Shown here in pieces: positions 51,748 through 64,000 of a DNA stretch of 64,000 nucleotides (positions are counted from its first letter, which is position 1; every line of letters begins with the position of its first letter). Origin of the DNA: Kuenenia sp039794105 (GTDB taxonomy: Bacteria > Planctomycetota > Brocadiia > Brocadiales > Brocadiaceae); NCBI RefSeq assembly GCF_039794105.1, contig NZ_JBDIWA010000001.1, forward strand, positions 62,001 to 126,000, given 5' to 3'. A program made the position numbers and the translations under genes. Under the pieces are notes generated by a model. That model did no database searches and was not told the origin of the DNA. It was given only the letters and a program-made list of their open reading frames with translations.

Positions 51748-53862
51748 GTGGCTTTTATACGCAATCTTTCAATAAAACGACGGCTTACCATTATAAATAT
51801 GTCAACCACAGGCATCGTTTTGCTGCTGGTGGTTTTTTCTTTGTTTGCAAATTATTATTTTTCATTGCGTTATTCATTGATAGAAGAACTTACCCTCCAT
51901 GCAAAAATGATTGGACAGAATTGCACTGCGGCGCTGTCTTTTAATGACCAGGCAGTAGCCAGTGAAATGCTCAATGCATTAAAGGCAGACCGCAATATTG
52001 TTTATGCCGCGGTGCATACCAATGATGGCGCATTGTTCGCAGAAGCGCCGTCCAGCAATAATAGTGGAAAAGGGTGCTACCAGCCGTACGTCCCGTTGAA
52101 AGAGGGATATCATATTGAACGAAACCATTTGTGTATTTTGCAAAATATCGTTCTGGATGATGAATTTATCGGGACGATATATATCGCAACCGATTTAAAT
52201 AAATTGTATATTCCTTTGGCGTGGTATGCAGGCATTACCGGTGCTATTATAGCCGCTTCGCTCGTTCTTGCTTTTTTGCTTATATCAAACCTTCAGAAAA
52301 CAATTACAAGACCGATTTTATTATTACGCCATGCGGCAAACAGGATTGCGCACGGTGATTTTACGACACAGGCGGAAATCACATCAAAAGATGAGATTGG
52401 AGACCTTGCTATTTCCTTCAACAATATGACGGAACATTTGCAACGGACAGTAGTTTCCAAGAATTATGTGGACAATATAATAAAAAATATGGCCGAATCC
52501 CTTATTGTGACTATGCCGGATGGCGTTATTAAGACGGTTAATCAGATTACATGCGAACTCCTTGGATACAACAAAGAAGAATTTATTGGCAGGTCAATTT
52601 CAATGATATTGAAGGATGAACACCATGCCGGCAGGACGTTGCTTAACACTTTGATTGAACAGGGCGCTATCCGGCACACAGAAACAACCTACCTCTCAAA
52701 AACAGGGCAGCAGATTCCAGTCCTTTTTTCCTCTGCAATTATTCAGGGAGAAAACGGCGAAAATCAGGGATTCGTGCTTGTGGCATTAGACATAACCATG
52801 CGCAAAAACATGGAGGAAGAACTCCGGAATACCATAGAACAAAGGAACAGTACTATAAAAGAGATGAAGCACCTCATGTATTTTTCAAGCCTTATGAATG
52901 ACGAAGTGCATGAAGAATCGCTGCTTAATAATTTGGGAATGGCATTGAAGGAGTATTTTTGCCCTGATATCCTTGCAATAATAACGCTTGATGCTGAAAG
53001 AAATATACTCGATATTCCCATCATAGATCCGCCAATGCCGAAAGAAGAACTCATTAAGATGGATATACTCCTGAATCCTTCCGGCTGCAGTGTGTTGCGC
53101 ACCGGAAATGAACTTATAGTGAATGATATGAGCACGGAACCGGCCTGCGATTGTCTCAGTAGCAAATATAAAGAAGGAGGATGCGTTTGCGTTCCCCTTA
53201 CTATGGGGGAAACGGCGATAGGCATGGCGCTGATGATAAAGAAAGAAAAGGGATTTTGGGATGATAGGGATATACGAAAACTTCTATTGGTTTATGCAGG
53301 ACTGGCGTCATCTGCGCTTTACAGGGTCAGGCTTATGGAGTTCACCAAACATGCCGCAATAACAGACGCGCTAACCGGCGTATACAACAGGAGATTTTTT
53401 GAAGATATGTTTGAAAAACAACTTGCGTTGGCAAAGAGGAGCAATGAACCCCTGTGTCTCCTCATTGCAGACCTTGACCACTTTAAAAAACTGAATGATA
53501 CTCATGGCCATATAACCGGAGATAAGGCGTTGCAGCAGGCGGCAAAAGCGATAAAAAAATGCCTGAGGTCGTCAGATATTCTGGCAAGGTACGGAGGAGA
53601 AGAATTTGTCATCATAATGCCCGCAACAAATATAACGAATGCCGTTGAAAAAGCAGAGATGTTCCGCCGGCAGATAAAGTCTCTACAAATTGATACAACT
53701 ACATCAGAACATCCTGTTGCGATGACGATAAGCATCGGGGTTTCCTCTTTTCCGTCGCATGGAACTGAATGCAGTGCTTTGTTGCGATCCGCTGATAAGG
53801 CATTGTACAGGGCAAAAGAAAAAGGCAGAGATCGGGTTGAGGTATCGTATGTTATCGATTAA
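51748..53862 (+). CDS. Membrane diguanylate cyclase with HAMP, PAS and GAF domains
   Basis: This 704-residue enzyme makes cyclic di-GMP. Order: transmembrane helix (13-35), a periplasmic CHASE8-like domain, a second helix (154-178), HAMP (180-232, ITRPILLLRHAANRIAHGDF), PAS (245-355), GAF (385-525) and GGDEF (540-700). The active site GGEEF is intact near residue 617. RSSD five residues before it is the RxxD product-inhibition site, so activity and feedback control are likely retained. The start is GTG at 51748. The next gene starts inside its 3' end. Confidence 0.92.
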   Translation: MAFIRNLSIKRRLTIINMSTTGIVLLLVVFSLFANYYFSLRYSLIEELTLHAKMIGQNCTAALSFNDQAVASEMLNALKADRNIVYAAVHTNDGALFAEAPSSNNSGKGCYQPYVPLKEGYHIERNHLCILQNIVLDDEFIGTIYIATDLNKLYIPLAWYAGITGAIIAASLVLAFLLISNLQKTITRPILLLRHAANRIAHGDFTTQAEITSKDEIGDLAISFNNMTEHLQRTVVSKNYVDNIIKNMAESLIVTMPDGVIKTVNQITCELLGYNKEEFIGRSISMILKDEHHAGRTLLNTLIEQGAIRHTETTYLSKTGQQIPVLFSSAIIQGENGENQGFVLVALDITMRKNMEEELRNTIEQRNSTIKEMKHLMYFSSLMNDEVHEESLLNNLGMALKEYFCPDILAIITLDAERNILDIPIIDPPMPKEELIKMDILLNPSGCSVLRTGNELIVNDMSTEPACDCLSSKYKEGGCVCVPLTMGETAIGMALMIKKEKGFWDDRDIRKLLLVYAGLASSALYRVRLMEFTKHAAITDALTGVYNRRFFEDMFEKQLALAKRSNEPLCLLIADLDHFKKLNDTHGHITGDKALQQAAKAIKKCLRSSDILARYGGEEFVIIMPATNITNAVEKAEMFRRQIKSLQIDTTTSEHPVAMTISIGVSSFPSHGTECSALLRSADKALYRAKEKGRDRVEVSYVID

Positions 53863-56800
53863 ATTCGGACACTACCACTCATCGCTTGAGAACTCGTTTG
53901 TAGAAACTTTGCATACCATAAAAAGCGAAGATCCCTTATCTTCCATTGCCGTTATTGCTCCCACAAACTATATGCTTGAAAGGCTTCAGGAACGTTTGGT
54001 AAAGAAACATGACGTGTCGTTTCTTAACGTATTTTTTCTCAACTTCTATCTCCTGGCAAAAGAAATATGCAGGAATTCAAAAAATGATATCGGGCATATC
54101 CGGCAAGAACCTTTTATTTACGAAAGGATTATCACCAAACTTATCGAACAGGAGAGGTATCATACACCTTCCTTAAAAAATATAATATCGCCCACATCCA
54201 TTGCCCGCTCAATGTTTCATTCTTTGCAAGACCTCACAGATGCCAATGTTAATGCAGAGGATTTAAGGGCAGTTATTAATGAACAACTTACCGGCGGCGC
54301 TGATATTCAAAAACTATCTGATATACCCCTGTTATTTACTCTTTTCCAAAACACGCTGAATTCATCCGGCATATCCCACGATTCAAACCTCTATCGTTCG
54401 GCGGCAAAATACGCTGCTGATTCTGAATATCTCGGAAAATTCAAATATATACTGGCATATGGTTTCTATGATTTAACCGGGGTGGAACAGGATTTTTTCT
54501 CTGAAATATTCAGATATTATCCGACAATATTGTTTTTGCCCTACAAGAAAAATCATGCCGCTTTTACCTACGTTAAACATTTCTACGAATCCTTTTTGTT
54601 GGGGATTGCACGGGACATTGAGGAGCTGCCTCCGGATGATCTACAGGGTTTTTCTTATTTAATGGACGCAGAATCGGGAAAAAAAACCTTTCTGCAGGGA
54701 GAATCCATGCATGACGTCCCTTCATTGGATAACCTTAGCATCATCAATGTATCCGGCAAACATGATGAAATATGGGTGATTGCAAAGGAAATACTCAAGC
54801 TTGCCAATAAAGGTTACGTAATCGGCGATATGGGCATTGTCGCAAGAGAGCTTGGGCCATATTTAAACATTATCCAGGAGGTTTTTCGGGAAAACGCAAT
54901 CCCGTTTACCACACTTGACAAGGAACCGATAGAAAAATACCCTTTGTTTACCATTATAAAACAATTGCTCCTGCTGAATCGCGAAAATTTTTATCGTCCT
55001 ATGGTTATCGATATTCTGGAATCACCCTATTTCAATATCCCTGTTCCTGAATTAAAAGACGTCCATACACGGCAGAATCTCTGGGATATTATCAGCAGGA
55101 CAATTGGTATCCATAGCGGTATACGCTGCTGGTTGTCAAAACTTGAACAGTTAAAGAACGCAATGGCAGAGCCAGCGGAGGAAGATATTTTGCCTCGCAA
55201 TATCAATATTCCCTGCGACCAAATTGAGTCGCTGAAAAATATAGTGCAGTTGTTGTCAAATGATTTGTTTTCCCTGCAGGAAAAGGCGACCTGGTCTCTA
55301 ATGTGTAAAAAAACAAACCTCTTTCTTGATAAATATATACACATTCCTTCTGAAGGCACAGATCAGGAAATTGTAAAAAGGGACCTTTTTATTAAAGAAA
55401 GAATATTTTCCCTGTTAGACACATTGCCCATTCTCGATCGTATCGATAAAGAAATTACATACGATCAATTTGCAGATACCTTCATTAACGCCTGCAAACA
55501 GGAAGAGATCCTCGTCGGGACAGCTAATAATAAAGGCGTCAGGGTTATGAACGCCATGTCTGCCCGTGGTATACCATTCCGGATACTGTTTCTTGTCGGA
55601 TTGAACGAAAAGGAGTTTCCACGCGCTATTTTTGAAGAACCCTTTTTGCCGGACCATACCCGAAGAATACTATCTGAAGCGCTTGGGAATCATATTCCTG
55701 AAAAACTAAGGGGTTTTGAGGAGGAACGTTTGTTATTTTATTTCCTGCTCAATGCCGCGCAGGAAAGGCTTTATCTTCTTTATGAACGTTCAGATGAGGC
55801 GGGAAAACCCAAAACCCCTTCCCACTACATAATGGACATCCTTCAAAATATAAAAGGAATACATTCCCGCAATGAGGATAAAGAAAACAAGTCTCCTGTA
55901 AAAATGAACGTTCCCCGCGGCATAAAAAACAAATTATGCAAAGAAGATGTATCACTGCTTACACCCAATGAGGCCGTGATTCGTATGGCGCTGGAGCATA
56001 TAGACCCCTCACATTGCATTAATGCAATCGGTGGTAACCTGGCAGCCTATACACGTTCCAAATCAGCGCTGCAGGCGATAGAAGGTTTTAGTCCGTATCT
56101 CTCAGCATATGATGGTATTGTTTCCGATGGGGAACATTGGTACAAAAATCGTGTACAAAAAGGTTTTAACCCTACGATGCTTGAAACGTTTGGCGCATGC
56201 CCATTCCAATTTTTTATGAGAGAAATACTGCAACTGGAACCGTTGGAAGAGCCGGAAAAGAGTGAAACCATATCCTTGCCCAAACTGGGCAATATCTATC
56301 ATGGCATATTAGATACATTATATTGCCATTTAAAAGAAAAGGGACATTTCAGGGGGAAAGCCGCCAATATAAACTCTGTTGAATACCTGCATAAAATTGC
56401 AAATGAATCATTCGTGAAAATGGAAAAACAAATGCCAATTCCCTATCCGCTCCTATGGGAACTCAAAAAGGATGAAATAGTCGCCGCTTTAATACATTTC
56501 CTGACATGGGATCTTAAACAAATTGAACACACGGGCTATAGTCCCGCTTTTTTGGAAGAAAGGCTGCGAATAGCATTGCCAAACGATAAATTTGAGGGAC
56601 ATCCGGCAATTTCTTTTAACGGAAAGATTGACAGAATAGATGTAAAGAAAAGCGGACAGGAAATATATTTCCGTCTGGTGGATTACAAAACCGGAAAGGC
56701 GGGCACTGAAAATTTGTTAAAAGCCGCCGTGTGCGGGCAAAAACTGCAACTGCCATTTTACATATCAATGGCAGAACAGTTCATGGTAAATACCTATAGA

Positions 56801-57148
56801 AAGGAGGTCTCCCTTCCCTCTGAAATAATATTCGACGAGGCATCATTCGTTTATATTGCACGCGGCATGAATGATGAAAATGGAGAAAGATGCCCGCAAA
56901 AAAATACCATAAATAACAATGACTGGACACAGCATAAAGAACTCTTCTGGACAACCGTCCATGAATTCATGACTATCATTCGCCAGGGATTGTTCCCCGC
57001 CACGGGAAAAGAAAAAAACTGTCAGTGGTGTAAATTCTCTACCCTATGCAGAAAAGGACACCAACCCTCCCGCTTCAGGCAGGAAAACGATGAAAGGTTG
57101 CTGAACTACAGAAATAATATTACGAATAAAATTACAAAAACCAGATAA
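53849..57148 (+). CDS. AddB-like PD-(D/E)XK exonuclease with iron-sulfur cluster
   Basis: The ATG at 53849 (GAGG upstream) overlaps the cyclase gene by 14 bp and gives about 1099 residues. The N-terminal part resembles the inactive helicase fold of AddB (IAVIAPTNYMLERLQERLVK). The C-terminal nuclease has GKIDRID and VDYKTGK as the catalytic Asp and D/E-x-K motifs. The cluster Cys residues are in GACPFQF (about 783) and CQWCKFSTLC (1058, 1061, 1067), the C-x2-C-x5-C pattern of AddB. AddAB processes double-strand breaks for recombination. The helicase-nuclease partner AddA is not adjacent. Confidence 0.87.
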   Translation: MLSIKFGHYHSSLENSFVETLHTIKSEDPLSSIAVIAPTNYMLERLQERLVKKHDVSFLNVFFLNFYLLAKEICRNSKNDIGHIRQEPFIYERIITKLIEQERYHTPSLKNIISPTSIARSMFHSLQDLTDANVNAEDLRAVINEQLTGGADIQKLSDIPLLFTLFQNTLNSSGISHDSNLYRSAAKYAADSEYLGKFKYILAYGFYDLTGVEQDFFSEIFRYYPTILFLPYKKNHAAFTYVKHFYESFLLGIARDIEELPPDDLQGFSYLMDAESGKKTFLQGESMHDVPSLDNLSIINVSGKHDEIWVIAKEILKLANKGYVIGDMGIVARELGPYLNIIQEVFRENAIPFTTLDKEPIEKYPLFTIIKQLLLLNRENFYRPMVIDILESPYFNIPVPELKDVHTRQNLWDIISRTIGIHSGIRCWLSKLEQLKNAMAEPAEEDILPRNINIPCDQIESLKNIVQLLSNDLFSLQEKATWSLMCKKTNLFLDKYIHIPSEGTDQEIVKRDLFIKERIFSLLDTLPILDRIDKEITYDQFADTFINACKQEEILVGTANNKGVRVMNAMSARGIPFRILFLVGLNEKEFPRAIFEEPFLPDHTRRILSEALGNHIPEKLRGFEEERLLFYFLLNAAQERLYLLYERSDEAGKPKTPSHYIMDILQNIKGIHSRNEDKENKSPVKMNVPRGIKNKLCKEDVSLLTPNEAVIRMALEHIDPSHCINAIGGNLAAYTRSKSALQAIEGFSPYLSAYDGIVSDGEHWYKNRVQKGFNPTMLETFGACPFQFFMREILQLEPLEEPEKSETISLPKLGNIYHGILDTLYCHLKEKGHFRGKAANINSVEYLHKIANESFVKMEKQMPIPYPLLWELKKDEIVAALIHFLTWDLKQIEHTGYSPAFLEERLRIALPNDKFEGHPAISFNGKIDRIDVKKSGQEIYFRLVDYKTGKAGTENLLKAAVCGQKLQLPFYISMAEQFMVNTYRKEVSLPSEIIFDEASFVYIARGMNDENGERCPQKNTINNNDWTQHKELFWTTVHEFMTIIRQGLFPATGKEKNCQWCKFSTLCRKGHQPSRFRQENDERLLNYRNNITNKITKTR

Positions 57149-57893
57149 ATTTGAAGCGGCAAAAATTTCAAAACGCCTGATTCGGGGGCATTTGGCTTGA
57201 TATCAAATATTATGCGAGTCTTTTTTAAAGCCTGAAATATTTCTTTTAATGGAGATTTGGAAACGCTGCGGGTTTCGCCGTATTCTTTTTGTGGCCTACT
57301 AAGCACAAATACATGCCTGAAACGGCTGGTTTCGTTGCTTTCAGGGACGCTACCCAATATTTTAGTTCAACTATTTGTCGCTTATTGTTGAGTTATTTCT
57401 TTCATTACAACCCTCTGAGATTATTAATCTTTCTTATGTCCAATCTTGGCAAGATATTACAGTCGTTTTGCTCTATGCAGCATCTGACGGCAAAAAATCA
57501 CAATAGTGTAAAGATTCGAAGAATATTCTAAATAATATTAATGTATAAGCCTAAGTAGTATTGCATGTTATAAGAATATTTTCAAAATATTATCGAATTT
57601 AAAGATTGAAATAATAGTTTTTGATGGTATTATTTCCGAAGTTCAATTTTTCTTGTGAACGCTGCTCGTTGAATACTAATGTTATGTCAGGAAATATAAA
57701 ACAAAAAATATTTTACTTTTTGCTTGATATCTTGATAATTAAATAGTATATTAAGGAAATGAGTGGTTTTGGTAGTTTTGTTCTTTTACAATTTAGAAGT
57801 CAATTGCGTGCGAGTGCAAAAGCCATAACAATTTCTTTTTTTTGAATAGATGTAAAATTAAATAGCCAGTTATTTTGGTTAGCCTTTTATTGT
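57149..57893. other. Leader and promoter region of the rRNA operon
   Basis: About 745 bp of AT-rich sequence between the AddB-like gene and 16S rRNA. A promoter candidate is at 57724-57752. An open stretch on the minus strand at 57106-57357 overlaps the AddB-like gene end and is not convincing as a gene. Confidence 0.5.
57724..57752 (+). promoter_or_regulatory. Candidate rRNA operon promoter
   Basis: TTGATA (57724-57729) and TATATT (57747-57752) are separated by 17 bp, about 140 bp before 16S rRNA. The surroundings are AT-rich, so other starts are possible. Confidence 0.4.
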
Positions 57894-59490
<1,597 letters not shown>

Positions 59491-59592
59491 TGTTGTAACG
59501 GTTTTGTCTCGCGCGCAAAAGGCTTCTATTTTTTTTTGTAAGTTATATTGCCTTTGAAAACAGAGTGTGGCCCAAATGTTGCTCGATGGTTT

Positions 59593-59670
59593 GGGCCTAT
59601 AGCTCAGTTGGTTTAGAGCATTCCCCTGATAAGGGAAAGGTCAGTGGTTCGAGTCCACTTAGGCCCACCA
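59593..59670 (+). tRNA. tRNA-Ile (GAT) in the rRNA spacer
   Basis: Acceptor GGGCCTA/TAGGCCC, anticodon stem TTCCC/GGGAA with loop CTGATAA (anticodon GAT), and an encoded CCA. It lies in the usual position between 16S and 23S. Confidence 0.97.
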
Positions 59671-59696
59671 TTTTCTTTTATACGTCCAGTCTGAGG

Positions 59697-59772
59697 GGGG
59701 ATGTAGCTCAACTGGGAGAGCGCTGCCCTTGCAAGGCAGAGGTTAGCGGTTCGATCCCGCTCATCTCCACCA
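59697..59772 (+). tRNA. tRNA-Ala (TGC) in the rRNA spacer
   Basis: Acceptor GGGGATG/CATCTCC with one G-T pair, anticodon stem CTGCC/GGCAG with loop CTTGCAA (anticodon TGC), and an encoded CCA. Confidence 0.97.
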
Positions 59773-59973
59773 GTTTAATTTCTTTATGCAAGGTTTTCTG
59801 GTCTTGTTGCAACTGGCCGCCTGTTTTTGATAGCGAATCTTAAGCTTACGTAATTATATGCAGTTTGTTGTGATCATGGATTAGAGTATTTTATTTGATA
59901 AATAACAGCGTAGTATATACCTCGGTATTTGTCATCGCTAAAGATTGAAAATACTAAATTTCATGTCATAGTT

Positions 59974-59986
59974 TGTTCTTTGAAAA
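59974..59986 (+). promoter_or_regulatory. boxA-like antitermination site before 23S rRNA
   Basis: TGTTCTTTGAAAA resembles the Nus-factor boxA consensus TGCTCTTTAACAA and sits about 45 bp before 23S rRNA, where such sites are common. Confidence 0.45.
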
Positions 59987-60030
59987 GTGAATACTTAACA
60001 GGTAGCAATTTGATTCTCGATTTATTAAGA

Positions 60031-63031
<3,001 letters not shown>

Positions 63032-63194
63032 TTTATTTAAATCGCGTTTCAATTTGTTACCGTTAAGTTATTCATTATTGTATATTAGTAATTTTCTTGA
63101 TACGTTTTCAGAAAAAATATCAAACATTGGCAGTTTCGTTTTAAATGTTATTGTTTTGAAAAAGAGTAAAATTTTAAGTTGATTGATTTATAAA

Positions 63195-63307
63195 TTTCCG
63201 GTGGGTATAGTAAGAATGAAACACCCGTTTCCATTCCGAACACGGTAGTTAAGCTTCTTACGCTGATGGTACTGGTGAAAGCTGGGAGAGTAAGTTACTG
63301 CCGGGAA
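63195..63307 (+). rRNA. rrf: 5S ribosomal RNA
   Basis: TTTCCGG (63195-63201) and CCGGGAA (63301-63307) form the terminal helix. ACACCCGTTTCCATTCCGAA followed by CACGGTAGTTAAG is the conserved 5S core. Length is about 113 nt. Confidence 0.94.
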
Positions 63308-63315
63308 TAAATAAT

Positions 63316-63350
63316 AAAACCCGTCCCGATACATCGGGATGGGTTTTATT
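63316..63350 (+). terminator. Rho-independent terminator of the rRNA operon
   Basis: AAAACCCGTCCCGAT and ATCGGGATGGGTTTT pair over 15 positions with one G-T pair and a small loop, directly after 5S rRNA. Confidence 0.92.
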
Positions 63351-63570
63351 ATTTGTAGCTTAATTTTTTATAATTTAAATCAGCAGAAAATAATGAAATC
63401 TATAATAATGAAAGTGTTAAGCAATTTTTAATTAGTGTCTGAATGAACAATGTATAAATAATAATTCTATTGGTAGTTAAGGCTAATTATTGTAACAAAA
63501 AATTCTCTTTCAGGATTTAGGTTGTATTTTCAAGTTTTATAGGTGAAATTTAAATTAAAGGTAGTCCATC

Positions 63571-64000
63571 ATGGATTCAGAGGAAGAGAAGTTCAAGGAA
63601 TTTCTTTATTCTCGAGGTTTAAAGTATACAACAGAACGGAAGTCTGTTTTTAATCATGTGTTTGAAAGCCATAAACACTTTGAGGCAGATGAGTTGTTAG
63701 TGGATTTGAGGCTGAATGGTATTAAAGTGTCAAAAGCGACGATTTATCGTTCTCTTGCTCTGCTTGTCGAAAGTGGGTTGTTAAGAGAAGTTATATCTGG
63801 TGAAAGGCACACGCATTATGAACATGTTCATGGACAGGAACATCATGATCATTTAGTATGCGATAACTGCGGTAGAATTATCGAATTTTTTGAAAAAAAA
63901 ATTGAAAATTTACAAATTGCGGTATGTAAAAAAAATAAATTCGTTCCAAAATCACATCGATTACAAATTCAAGGATTGTGTGAAGATTGTTTTAAAAAAA
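63571..64000 (+). CDS. Fur-family metal-dependent regulator, 3' end outside the window
   Basis: The frame is open to the window edge (143 codons). It starts MDSEEEKFKEFLYSRGLKYT, has a winged-helix DNA-binding domain (IKVSKATIYRSLALLVESGL), the regulatory metal site HYEHVHGQEHHDHLVC, and the structural zinc pairs CDNC and CEDC. AAAGG before the ATG is a suitable ribosome binding site. The family includes Fur, Zur and PerR, and I cannot assign the metal from the sequence. It is separated from the rRNA terminator by about 220 bp with no supported gene. Confidence 0.93.
   Translation, partial: MDSEEEKFKEFLYSRGLKYTTERKSVFNHVFESHKHFEADELLVDLRLNGIKVSKATIYRSLALLVESGLLREVISGERHTHYEHVHGQEHHDHLVCDNCGRIIEFFEKKIENLQIAVCKKNKFVPKSHRLQIQGLCEDCFKK

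Noticed and set aside
57106..57357. 83-codon minus-strand frame at the end of the AddB-like gene
   Set aside because: It overlaps the end of the AddB-like gene on the other strand, has no convincing start signal and ends in a low-complexity hydrophobic run.

Overview
The window carries a complete 16S-tRNA-tRNA-23S-5S rRNA operon. Its 16S gene matches the targets of several anammox FISH probes as I remember them: Pla46, Amx368, Amx820 and the Kuenenia-specific Kst157 and Kst1275. The DNA is therefore very probably chromosomal and from Candidatus Kuenenia stuttgartiensis or a very close relative (anammox Planctomycetes). The protein content fits: a Rieske/cytochrome b complex with c-type hemes fused to cytochrome b, System II cytochrome c maturation proteins, and many TPR proteins. 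I see no phage, CRISPR array, intact insertion sequence or replication origin.

Layout. 1-4.8 kb: the end of an RraA-domain gene, then a tight mcsA-mcsB-clpC protein quality-control operon. 5.1-9.8 kb: radA, a secreted SHOCT-type protein, surE, and a convergent S41 protease. 10-12.4 kb: tRNA-Phe and ftsH. 12.6-20.5 kb, minus strand: yebC, a TPR protein, and the operon nusA-infB-ylxP-rbfA-hisG. 20.5-22.6 kb: a short region with face-to-face promoters, a possible small ORF and an antisense RNA, then trpG and pyrF. 22.7-29.7 kb: a YceI protein, the Rieske and cytochrome b/c proteins, tRNA-Cys, tRNA-Leu, a parvulin-type lipoprotein, and the CcsA/CcsB pair. 29.7-40.4 kb: two glycosyltransferase-TPR paralogues, a broken HEPN gene, and a 2005-residue protein combining TPRs, three glycosyltransferase modules, two methyltransferases and a radical SAM module. 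This looks like a glycan or cell-surface modification island. 40.8-44.7 kb: a GNAT/2-oxoacid oxidoreductase gamma fusion, two-subunit fumarase and archaeal-type phosphoglycerate mutase. 44.9-50.6 kb: AsmA-like and CvpA membrane proteins, a small oxidase-subunit-I-like protein, and an activase-dehydratase fusion with a partner dehydratase subunit. 50.9-57.1 kb: a truncated TonB receptor, a membrane diguanylate cyclase and an AddB-like nuclease. 57.7-63.3 kb: the rRNA operon. 63.6 kb to the end: a Fur-family regulator cut by the window edge.

The genes are mostly housekeeping and central metabolism. The accessory-looking parts are the glycosyltransferase island, the broken HEPN and TonB genes, and several families of short dispersed repeats in the spacers. 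The strongest candidates for undescribed biology are the 2005-residue enzyme, the overlapping small ORF/antisense RNA locus at 20.6-20.9 kb, the GNAT-oxidoreductase fusion, and the activase-dehydratase locus with its oxidase-like neighbour. All names come from reading motifs by eye; no database search was run.
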